DNA from: Euleptes europaea
Lineage: Eukaryota > Chordata > Lepidosauria > Squamata > Sphaerodactylidae
Direction of reading: 5' to 3'
Length of the DNA: 64,000 nucleotides
Assembly: GCF_029931775.1 (NCBI RefSeq)
Contig: NC_079328.1
Coordinates: 11,026,501 to 11,090,500 of the forward strand
Below the pieces are notes generated by a model that saw only the letters and a program-made list of their open reading frames with translations, ran no database searches and was not told where the DNA came from. The first letter of the stretch is position 1. The number at the start of each line of letters is the position of its first letter. Made by a program: the position numbers and the translations under genes. Below, in pieces: positions 21,291 to 32,300 of the stretch.

Positions 21291-21779
21291 AACCCAGCGC
21301 ACGCTGACTTGAGAGCAAGGCCTTTGAACCCGGGAGGACTTGCCTAGGCCCGGGCCTCCAATCCTCTGTGCCCAGAGAGTGTGTGCAGAAGAGAGTCTCC
21401 GTGGGGCTCAGAGGCTGCCTCGGAGCCCCAGAGGAAGGACTGCGAGTGGCAGGCAGGGGAGAACTAGGCGGTCGCCATGGGCGCAGACCTCAGAGGGGCG
21501 CAGAACTGGCCTGAGGGGCACCGTTTGAAACAGATGAGTTTCTTGAAAAAATGCACCGGACAATTTATAATTTTTTTCATATTTTCAGATAAGTACCACA
21601 ACAGTGCTATGGAATATCATTAATTATAACGCTTTTATTTTTTCTACAAGACAGCTGTTTTTGAAAACTGGTTAGCAGTGGCGGGGTGGGGTGGGGGCAC
21701 AAGTAGTTAGCCTTGCCCAGGGCGCAAAAGAGACTGGCCCAGGCCCTGGTGGCAGGTGTCACTCCAAAAAGACACCATG

Positions 21780-22380
21780 TAATGCAGGGCAGAATTCTGA
21801 ATATACCATACTCAGACAGGATCTGCCCTTGCTCTTCTGGCTCTATTGACTCACTAGCCCATGCCCTTTTGCAACGTCGCGTTTAGGAGGAACTTCGATC
21901 GCATTATATTTCCCCCCTTTTAACATACAAATCCAATGCCTCTGTGACTGACATAATGCTTTTTACTAAGCGACAGGGACCCCAAGGCTACATTGTCAGC
22001 GGCCAGATTTGTTTCAGTCCTGATATCCCTCCAACACTAGATATATGCTGCTCAAGATCAATGGATCAAGGAGCTTCTAAGCCACTGGTTCCCAACCAGG
22101 GCTCCATGGACCCCCAGGGGTCCGCGAGAACTAAACTAAGGTCCGCGAAACAAAGTTATAAACCCATAATAAATTAATATTTTCAATTAAAAGCTCTCTA
22201 TTATAAAATATATATTCAAATATTATTCTAAGCTGAATGTTTAACTCACAGTTATGATTAAAGTTTATTTTCAAATGCTCGGGATTTTTATTTTGAACCT
22301 TGGGGTCCCTGCACCGAACAAAAAAGTCCTAGTGGTCCCTGGTCAAAAAAAAGGTTGGGAACCACTGTTCTAAGGGATAA
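21780..22380 (+). mobile_element. LINE 3' fragment interrupted by a hAT element
   Basis: The plus strand encodes [14 protein letters not shown], matching [17 protein letters not shown] in the LINE at 43612-44100. It runs into the same 3' end (gatatccctccaacactaga). A hAT copy occupies 22083-22367. Confidence 0.65.
22083..22367. mobile_element. hAT MITE (cactggttcccaacc termini)
   Basis: The termini are CACTGGTTCCCAACC and GGTTGGGAACCACTG. The flanking 8-bp duplications are TTCTAAGC (22075-22082) and TTCTAAGG (22368-22375), matching at 7 of 8. It is short and non-coding. Confidence 0.85.
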
Positions 22381-22630
22381 AGGAAAGGGAAAAGACGCTG
22401 GATTGTAGGCGACTCGACCCACCCGGGGCCACTTAGGCATGGGAGGTTTTGCCTGGGATTTGCGGCTCTCTATTATTTTTAATTATTGTTATCCTCCTTG
22501 ATTTTTTTTTTCCGGGGTACAGAACAGAACAGAAGGTGTGGAATTAGTGAAATGGTAGAAGACTTACGGAAGAATGTTTAAGAATCAGATGTGAGATGCA
22601 GAAGTGCGAAAGGAAGGTAATGCTGTTATT

Positions 22631-22930
22631 GGGCGAAAACGCGCGGCCGCTGCAGCCTCCTTCCTTCCCTGTTCCAGCCAGGGTCCAGCCAGGATCGAAC
22701 GCACGAACGTTCTTCCCTGTTCCAGCCAGGATTCAGCCAGGATCGAACGCACGAACGTTCGAAGAACGTTCGTGCGTTCGATCCTGGCTGAATCCTGGCT
22801 GGAACAGGGAAGAACGTTCGTGCGTTCGATCCTGGCTGAACGTTCTTCGAACGTCCGTGCGTTCGATCCTGGCTGGACCCTGGCTGGAAAAGGGAAGGAA
22901 GGAGGCTGCAGCGGCCGCGCGTTCTCGCCC
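22631..22930. mobile_element. 300-bp nested-palindrome MITE just upstream of APBB3
   Basis: The outer arms start GGGCGAAAACGCGCGGCCGC and end with GCGGCCGCGCGTTCTCGCCC. Within them the unit ccagccaggatcgaacgcac, gaacgttc recurs several times in both orientations, so the whole can fold into a long hairpin with smaller internal hairpins. A smaller relative is at 48515-48652. Only 94 bp separate it from the APBB3 start codon. Long frames passing through it are artefacts of its symmetry. Confidence 0.85.
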
Positions 22931-23300
22931 CAGGACTCCCGCCCCGCCTCCGCCCCGCCCTCCGGCAGAGCATCCCTGCTGCCCTCGCTCGCCGCCCGCC
23001 CGGGGCTCCGCGGCTGCCGAGGCCATGCTGGGCAAGGACTACATGCTGGCCATCATCCTGGTCAACTGCGACGGTGAGAGCCGCCCCGGGGACAGCGGGG
23101 CGGGGGTCCTGCGGGCCGAGGCCCCCCACCCCTCCCCGCTTCGCCCTTCCCCTTCCCTTCGACAGGAAGGGGCTGGTTTCCCCCGCGGTAGCTCCGTCGC
23201 TTTCCAGGGGGGGGGAGATCCTCATCTGGGGGGTGGGGGAGAGGATTTGGGGGGTGGGTGGGACGGACGCCCCAGCGGCGAGGAGAGGGTTAAAGGGCCC
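22931..23300 (+). promoter_or_regulatory. CpG-rich promoter / first-exon region of APBB3
   Basis: GC-dense sequence starts where the MITE ends and covers the first coding exon and start of intron 1. No TATA box is seen. The MITE may lie within or immediately next to the 5' UTR; the transcription start cannot be placed from sequence. Confidence 0.6.
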
Positions 23301-26300
23301 CCCTTTCCCTCCCCCGTTGGAAGCCACCCGCGGCTGCTTGTTGTGCCCCGGAGCTGCGAGTTCGGAGGGGCAGCCCTATGCCAGGCGCTTGGAGAGCGAG
23401 CCAAAGCAGGTCTACTCCGACTCCGACTCAGGTCTATTCAGTGGCGCTTGCTCCCGGGAAATTGATTCTTAGGGTCGCACTGTCAATGTCAAAGCAGTTC
23501 AGGTCTCCCCTCCCACCTTTGCCCCCCGATCCGCCGCCCTTGCTTTTGCACCCCCCTCCCTCGCTCAGGACCAGCGCCTGGCCAGGTTGAGGATCCACCC
23601 CAGCCGCTGCCTAGTGCCCAGGCAGTTGTCCCTGGTGCTGAAGGGTGGCATCCGCTGTGGAGCCCCCTCTGCGGGAAAGGCGGGCAGGGTTTTCAGGCTC
23701 CCTTGGGTTCCTCCACATTTACGGGATCCGGAGTGCCACTGGCGTCCAAGGCAGACGCTGGGGAGCCTCTTTCCCTTCTTCCATTAAACTTTTAACAGGT
23801 TTTAGCGTTTGCAGAAGAACAAGATGAGCCTGGCGTGGCTGTCGAGAGCAGCCTCCCACCAGCCTCAGTGGGATTTACTCACAAGTAGATGTGTTTAGAC
23901 TGGTAGCCCAAGAATGGACAACTCCTGAATTCTTGGGGCCATTTATTCTCTGGGCGAGGAATGGGTGGCACTTACTCCTAAAATTGGGCTGCTGGAAGCC
24001 ATCTGGAAGAGCTCAGGGAAAATAGAACTGAACTGCCTTTCCTGAGATCCTTTGTGGCCTTGTCTTGTGGCTGAATCTCAGGAAAGGGATCCGGGATCCA
24101 AAAGCGGCCTTCCCTTCTGCTTTGTGAAATGGATCGAGTTTGCCCATTCAAACAACCGCATTGCAACTGGGAATTCAAGCAGGTAAGTGACATCAGGCAG
24201 GCAGTGACATTTCCTCCTACTGCTCCTCTGAGGCAGGGACCAGAAGGTCTGACCAGTCCTCTGACTAAGCAGAGGGCTTTGCATCTGGATATCGGCTTAA
24301 TTAAAGCGGGGAAAGTAAAGGGAACACCGGGAAAATGTTTAGTATCCTTTGCTCTGGGAACTGTGCCCAAGACTCCATTCTACCCACGAGCCAAACAGTC
24401 TCCGGGCTGCAGAGGGCTGATACATCCCTCCCCCATCATCAGTGGTGATGGGGGGGGGGGTGACCTGAACAGTCCACAGGCTTCGTGATGAGACACCGAG
24501 CATTGGCACAGTCAGGTGGAGAAGGTGGTGCCTGTTGCCCAGGCAACCAGATCAGTCATGACACATCTCCACACCACTGGCTGTGAGAGAGATGGTGAGC
24601 CAGTTTCCAGGATGAGGGAGGAACAGGACCCTGAATGTGTCCCCCCCCCCCAAAAAGGCAATGAAGACGGCAGGACTGGTGCCTGTTCAGATGCACTTAA
24701 GCCCTTCCACAGCCAGTCAGAGGAGAAGGGTGGGGGGAGCACAACTTGTTAGGGTTTATGCTGGAGGGGCCGTTGCTCAGTGGTAGAGGTTCTGCTCGGC
24801 ATGCAGAAGGTCCCAGGTTCAATCCCCGGCATCTCCAGTTGAAGGGAGTAGGTGATGTGAAAGGCCTCAGCCTGAGACCCTCGAGAGCCGCTGCTGGTCC
24901 GAGTAGACAATATTGACTTTGATGGACCAAGGGTTTGATTCAGTATTAGGCAGCTTCATGTGTTAATGGAGCATGTAAGGTGCAAATGAAGGGCTGGGCA
25001 TCTGTGACTGGGCACACGTGGGGCTGGGGAATGCGGGTGACCTGAGTCTGCCCACACACAGTTGCCCAGGGTCTGCACAAACTTGTCCAAACCAGCTCAT
25101 CTAGCAAAACTAGGGCTGAATCCACCTACTGGCCCAGTCAGAGAGTGTGGGTCAGATACTGATTTCACCCCACACTCTCATAGGTGGTAGGAAACTGTCT
25201 GGGAAAGAAAGACATGGGCTACCTGTGAGCTGGGATGTGTTCCTGGCCAATTCGTGCTTTGGCAGGGCTGGAACACTGACGGTGGAGACCCTGGAGCAAA
25301 TGATGTTCAGTCACAGTACTGATCAACCAGTGACTAGGGATGAGAATATTATCTAAAAATTGGTTTCCAGTTCGTTGCCTTCCTAAAAATGTGTTACGAT
25401 TAGAGTGTTAGCAAGTATAGGATGTTTCAAGCCCATTCCCAGTGAAACTCAGGGTCAAAACAGACACATGGAGTGTATCCTGATTTTTAAGAACATTTTT
25501 ACTTTAATGCAGATTTGGGGAGGGTCCAAATTTGATTGGAGCTGAGGAGGGGATGCTGAACTCTTTCCCCACAGGCTATTATTTGCTAAAAATTGCCCTT
25601 TCCCCAGGTGAAATGATCAGTGGACTCAATACTCCCCCCCCCATGGGTGGGAAAGCAGATGGGCAGTTGAGATTTTGATTGGAAAAATAACACAGAGAGA
25701 ATAGGTTAACCCCCCCCCCCCCCACACACACACACATACTGCTCTTCTCAGATCTGGAATCCTCTGCAGCTGCACTGAAGTTAAGCCAAAAAAGTCAGGA
25801 GTTAACATCATGTATCTCTCAAATCTCATTTAGTTTGACTCAGACAGAAACGTCATGATCTGGTGGATTACCATAAATTAGACTCTTGCGAGATCCGTAG
25901 CTTGTTCATTGGTCTGATAGAGGCCCACAGGCCATTTGGGGCTCCTTGCCAGGGGCGGTCTTAGCTAATGGGCAATGGGGGCCATTGCCCTTGGCCCCAT
26001 GCTGGGAATGGTCCCCCCACCCATGCACCCCCAAGAGGGAGAGAAGAAGCAGATCGGGCTCCTGCTGCCACCTGCAGTCACCCCTTCTGGAGCTTGGGCA
26101 GTTGGCTTCCAGTGAGAGTGGCTCATGCCCACCTCACAGTGGGCCAGAGTCACCTTTGCTTGGCACTGGGAGGCCATCCTGGACTTTTCCCCAGGGCCCC
26201 AGAATCACTAAGACTGCCCCTACTCCTTGCTGTCTCAGTCTCTCCATTGATGGAGAGCCAGTGTGGTGTAGTGGTTAAGAGCAGTGGTTTGGAGCGGTGG

Positions 26301-29300
26301 ACTCTGATCTGGAGAACTGGGTTTGATTCCCCACTCCTCCACATGAGCGGCGGAGGCTAATCTGATGAACTGGATTTGTTTCCCCATTCCCTCACATGAC
26401 GCTAGCTGGGTGACACCAAGTTAGGAGGGGTAGTTAATACCCTGGAGGGTAGGGTCAGAGTTCAGAATGACCTCGATAGACTGGAGAGCTGGGCCATAAG
26501 CAATAAAATAGATTTCAATAGGGAGAAGTGTAAAGTACTTCACCTAGGCAGAAACAACATAAGGCACAGGTACAGGATGGGAGATAGTTGGCTTGACAAC
26601 AGTACATGTGAAAGAGGTCTGGGAGTCTTAGTGGACCACAAACTGAACATGAGTCAACAGTGTGAGATGGCGGCTAAGAAGGCCAATGCAATTCTGGGCT
26701 GCATCAATAGGAGTATTGTATCTAGATCAAGGGAAGTAATACTACCACTGTATTCTGCATTGGTCAGACCTCACTTGGAATACTGTGTCCAGTTTTGGGT
26801 TCCACAATTTAAGAAGGATGTTGACAAGCTGGAGTATGTCCAGAGGAGGGCAACCAGAATGGTCAAAGGTCTAGAATCCATGCCTTTTGAGGAGAGACTT
26901 AGGGTTTGTTTAGTTTGGAGAAGAGAAGGTTGAGGGGAGACATGATAGCCATGTTTAAATATTTGAAGGGATGTCATGTTGATGAGGGAACTAGCTTGTT
27001 CTCTGTTTCTCCAGAGACTAGGACATGGAGTAATGGATTTAAACTAATAGAAAAGCGATTCCACCTAAACATTAGGAAGAAATATTGTCGAAGGCTTTCA
27101 CGGTCAGAGTTCATTGGTTCTTGTAGGTTATCCGGGCTGTGTAACCGTGGTCTTGGAATTTTCTTTCCTGACGTTTCGCCAGCAACTGTGGCAGGCATCT
27201 TCAGAGTAGTAACACTGAAGGACAGTGTCTCTCAGTGTCAAGTGTATAGGAAGACAGGGAGGCAGGGATATACAGCAGAACATATGGAGGGCTAATGGTC
27301 ATAGAAGATAGTATCGGTTGGCACGGCAACCCCGGCTACAGGGCCAGGGGACTATTGCGACCGTTGGAAATCCCCTCCAAGCCTTGGGAGGTAATCGCTA
27401 TGGATTTTATGACTGATCTCCCTCTCAGCGAAGGGAAAACCGTTTTGTGGGTTATTACCGACCTATTCTCATAACAGGTGCACCTCGTCCCGTGTGCAGG
27501 TATTCCTTCCGCCCCAAAACTGGCCCGCCTCTTTGTGTCACATGTCTTCCGTCTGCATTCCTTTCCACGCAAGATTGTGAGCAACCGCGGAAGTAGCTAT
27601 GTAGCAAAGTTTTGGAAAGCTTTCCTTAAACTGGTGGGGGTGGAACAGGGTCTGTCTAGTGCTTTCCATCCTCAAAAGGATGGGCAAACTGAACGTGTTA
27701 ATGCTGTACTAGAATGTTATCTTCGTTGCTACGTCAATTACCACCAGGATGATTGGGTTGAGTTATTACCTTTTGCTGAGTATGCCTATAACAACGCTGT
27801 ACATCAATCCACAAGTTTTAGCCTATTTCAAGCTGTCTGTGGCCAGGACTTCAGTCTCATTGGCCATGTTGATGTCTCGGGGGAAGAGGGCAGCGAGAGC
27901 GTGGCGGCTTGGGTACATATGATTCAGACCACCTGGCCCTGGCTGGTGAAAAACCTTGAGCGTGCTAAACGTAAATACAAAGCTCAGGCTGACAAACACC
28001 GGTCTCCCAGCCAGAACTTTAACGTGGGTGATTTGGTCTACCTGTCTACCAAGAATCTCCGGTCCACCCGTCCGTGCAGAAAACTCAGTGCCAAATACGT
28101 GGGCCCCTACCCCATTTCTCGGGTCATTAACCCTGTGACCGTAGAACTCTCCCTGCCAAAAACACTGAGGCGCATACATCCCATTTTCCATGTAAGTCTC
28201 CTGAAACCCCATGTGCCCTCCCCAAAATGGCATCCCGATCCTTTCCCGGAACAGCCAGTGATGGTGGGGGGGGGGGGAGCATTTCGAAGTTGCAAAGATT
28301 CTGGACTCGCGTATCCATCACGGTTCTCTCCAGTATCTCGTTCGTTGGAAACACTTTACCCCCGCCCAAGATGAGTGGGTTCGCGCACGCAATGTCTTCG
28401 CCTTTCGCCTGGTGAGCGCCTTCCATACCGCCTACCCCCACAAGCCAGCCCCCTTGCGAGATGGGAGGGGGCCCTGAGGGGAGCAGGATGTCAGGCCTCG
28501 CTGTTATGCCTCCTCGCAGATACCTCACAGATGCCTCTCTCAAGGATTGTTTATCTAACGGTTGCATTCCTTTCCAGCCTTTGATGCCCGTGGGAGCCTG
28601 GCCCTGTAGCCGGGGTTGCCGTGCCAACCGATACTATCTACTATGACCATTAGCCCTCCATATATTCTGCTGTATATCCCTGCCCCCCCCATTCCTGGCT
28701 TTACTTCTGCAAGCTCTGAATACCTGTATGTTTTCCAATAAACTCAACTTTCCTTGGATTACCTGTCTGTGGAGGTTGCTTTAGGAAGTACTACGGGACA
28801 AGTGCTTACATTAAAAAATCTGGAGGCTCTCACTGGAACCCGTAAACTGTCCGCAAAGCAGCTACTCTGGGCTGACTTCTTTGCTCAATTCTGTTTTGTG
28901 CTCAAGCATGTTCCGGGGAAACAAAATTTGCTGGCAGATGCCCTATCCCGGCTTCCCCAATACCCTACCAAAGTAGACCGCCCCACTGAATCGCTCTTTT
29001 CACCTGCGCACAGGGGAGTACTCCCTACTCTGGTGGTCCAAACCAGGTCACAAACCCGACTCCAATCCCGCTCTGAGCCAGTCGGAATGAAAGCTCGAGG
29101 GGGGGGGGACTTCTACCCAAGACTCAGGCCTGACATCACTCTTTGGTATCTACAATTCTAATCCTAATATTTCTAATTACACTCATTGAACTAAATCTCA
29201 TACACTTTTAAAAATATAACATTGAATGTAATCATTAAAAGGTGGTTAATATTATCTCAGAATAAAAGGTTAATAAGTCTCACTAATAATAAATGGATTA

Positions 29301-32300
29301 GATCAATAAGTAAAAATTATCTCTTCTTCATAGAACAATACCTCCGTAAACCCTCCATATCTCCCTACACCTATTCATTGTAAATTGTCTTTATAATGTA
29401 TTAATATAGTAAATTCTACCATTATTGCCAAAGTCAAGCCTTTTAACCAGTCCCTTGTCTATTTCCAGAAAACCAAACTAGACTCTTTTAGCCAGTCCCT
29501 TTGTCCGGAATTCCCAGCGTCTTCCACTTTTCTTCATTGACTCCAAACACCGGAGAGCATCCTTGGATGTGTTTGGTAAAATTCCCTCTGCAAGCATGGA
29601 GTTCTCATGGTACATCTGCATTGTAGTTTCTTCAATTCCAACTTCATAAAAAGAAATCCCGGTAGCTCCAGCCTTACCACCCTTCAAGTCCTCCAAGCTA
29701 ATATCAAAGAATTCTTCAGGCAATTTGTAAAGATAAAAGTCAAGGTCTCTCACGTTCATATCCTTCGTAAGCAGCTGGTCTGTTGCAGTTTCCTGTTGAA
29801 GGGATGCACCGTCTTGTTGTTTTTCCTGACTCTCCTTTTCCTTTGTGGGAATGTCCTGATCTTGAGCCATCTTCTCACTTGGAGAATCCACTGCTATCAC
29901 ATCTGACTTTGTTGTATTAGCTTGGTCCTTTATGTCTTTAAGTACATCCAAAATAGAATCCAGTTTTTGGTTAATAGATTGATATATGGTGTTTGTCATG
30001 GCAATTAGTTGACCCATCTGTTTAATCGCACATTCCATGCTTGCTACTTTTAAAAGTTTTGTTAGTTAGTTGGTAGAGTCCGGGCAAATAAACCAAAAAA
30101 TAGAAAAATTTGTAGGTGATTCAACAGGATTCCTGTATTGTGGGTAGTATTTTGATGTTAAATACCATCAAGTTGAAAACACTCTAGTATAGACTGCGGC
30201 AAAAAACAGGATATACCCATAAAGATGTAGAACTGTGGACCTTTCGTTACCTCCTCTTCCAGGAACTTGGGAGTGATTTGCCAGTTACACAAGGGAGACA
30301 CACTTCCGGTCTCACGATCTCAGTCTGTTACAGTCTCGCAATGGCATTAAACAATGAAGGCGGAAAGACGACAACTAAGGAGGGGGGATTCTTCCTCCCT
30401 CCCCTTTCAGCGTCGAAGTATCTGATTGGTAGTTGTAACGTCTTTCAAAAGCTCCTATTTGTTATGTCTACCCACTGATCAAATTGATAGAATTCCTGCC
30501 GGTTTATCTGATTTTTTTTGTTTTGTAAGAGTCGTTTATACATCAGGTGGGGAGGCACGGATTTGATAGATGTATTTGCCAATTCTTCAGATCCTCCAAA
30601 TCCAGGTAAAACGAAAGAGTTTTTATAACTTACTCAGATTTTAGAAGAGTAGGTATTCTTGCTTCCGTATGGTTGCTTAGGTGGTAATAGGTAGAGGAGG
30701 ACTGAGCCTAAATACAAAGAGACGTTCGCGGCGTTATATTTTCCCCCTCAATGCCCGCGGAACCTTGCCCAGTTTCCCGAGAGTAGTCCTCTCTCAGAAA
30801 AATGGGGGTCAAACCGCTGCAGGAGAGTTCCTGGTCCCCGGTCCACTATTTAGGATCCGGGTAGGGGTGCAGGATGCATCCCAGATTTGAACGTTTCTTG
30901 GGTTCTTCGGGAGCCCCCGAAGAACGTGGCGCTCAGTCCAGCGTCTCTAGCAGAAGTCTGTGCAGGGGGTTGGACTTGATGACCCAGGTGGTCCCTTCCA
31001 ACTCTATGATTCTATGACCTTGGGCTTAAGTGGTAGAGAAAGTCAGCATATAAAAACCAACACGTCTTCTTTTTCTTCTGCTCCTCCTCCTATGAAACTG
31101 TTGTGAGATTTATGTATTAGCTCTTACTAAGAGGGGGCAACATGGATCATGGTGCTCCACAGTCTCCATGAATTGGGTGGACCGTACGAGCTGCCCATTC
31201 TTTCACACTTGGGGAGTTAGTGGGACGGGCTTTGGCGATTCAGCCTCCTGGCAGTACAAGCTAAGCCACAGACTGCATTGTGAAGATGGCCAGGTTTGAT
31301 TAAAGTGAATTAATTGCTAACAAAATCACCCCGCACACAAATAATTTTCCAGCTTTTTTTTTTTTTTTTTTTGGCACCCATCTGCTTCCTTTTTGCAGGG
31401 CTAGAAATGTTTCCAGTTATTTCCAAATAACAAATGAAGGAAAGTTACTGGCATCTCTGCTCCTAAGCCCTCTCTCCCTTAAGGCATTTGAGAGCATGGA
31501 CAGAACTGGGAGGGAGGGACGAGGAGTGTGTACAGAGCTATCGCCTGCTCATGCCAGATTAATCCCATCTGTGGAAGCTGCATTTCTTTGATTAAATCCT
31601 CAGAGTTGGCATGAGTGCGATTGTTTAGTGGTTTGCGGTAGTGGGGAGGAGGAGGGAGGTTAAGATATTGTTCTGTACAATTCAAAGATGTAATTTCAGC
31701 TATGGAATTAAGTGGGGAGGCTCTGGAAATTAGTGACTCTGCTGTATGGAATATCTCCCACATGCTTTGATCTGGATCTTGTCAGATCCTAGCTTCTGAA
31801 CGATTGTAAAATCAAGGCTGTTTCTGTTCTGTGATACATAAGGCTGGAGGTGTGGCAGGGCATGGGGCAAACCTATGTGCCTACTCTCATCCATAGCATT
31901 TTTAATGTGAATAGGGTCTTTTGCACATAGATAACGCAAGTGGGACCTGCTGAAAGAATCCAGAGTTGCTTTTGGGGGGGGGGGTTGCATCAGAAGGATC
32001 CTATAAACAGGCCCTGCTTGCATAGCAGTTAGATGCCTGGACTCTGGATCACAGTAAAGATTCTGAACATGGGAACGCAAGGAATAGTGTACAAGCCCTG
32101 CAGCCATATTCAGAGATCCTTGCAGATGGATATTTAAACCACTGCCCTTTTTGACATGTGATGGAATGACAGGCAGTCCAAAGATACCAGCTGGCCCCCT
32201 TTACAGATCACTTGGGAGAGAAACTGCCCCCCCCCCCAGGAGATGCAGGTCCCACTGATGTCCCCAAGAGGAGATGCCCTGTGTGGGATCACCTCCCAGA

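Noticed and set aside
22596-23465. 289-codon plus-strand frame upstream of and over APBB3 exon 1
   Set aside because: It is created by the palindromic MITE and reads APBB3 exon 1 in a shifted context; APBB3 starts at 23025 in the frame that matches its orthologues.
25925-26240. GC-rich frames in APBB3 intron 1
   Set aside because: No splice context or family similarity; probably an unclassified MITE start.
26577-26933. 118-codon frame as a host gene
   Set aside because: Contains diagnostic CR1 reverse-transcriptase text (LVRPHLEYC).
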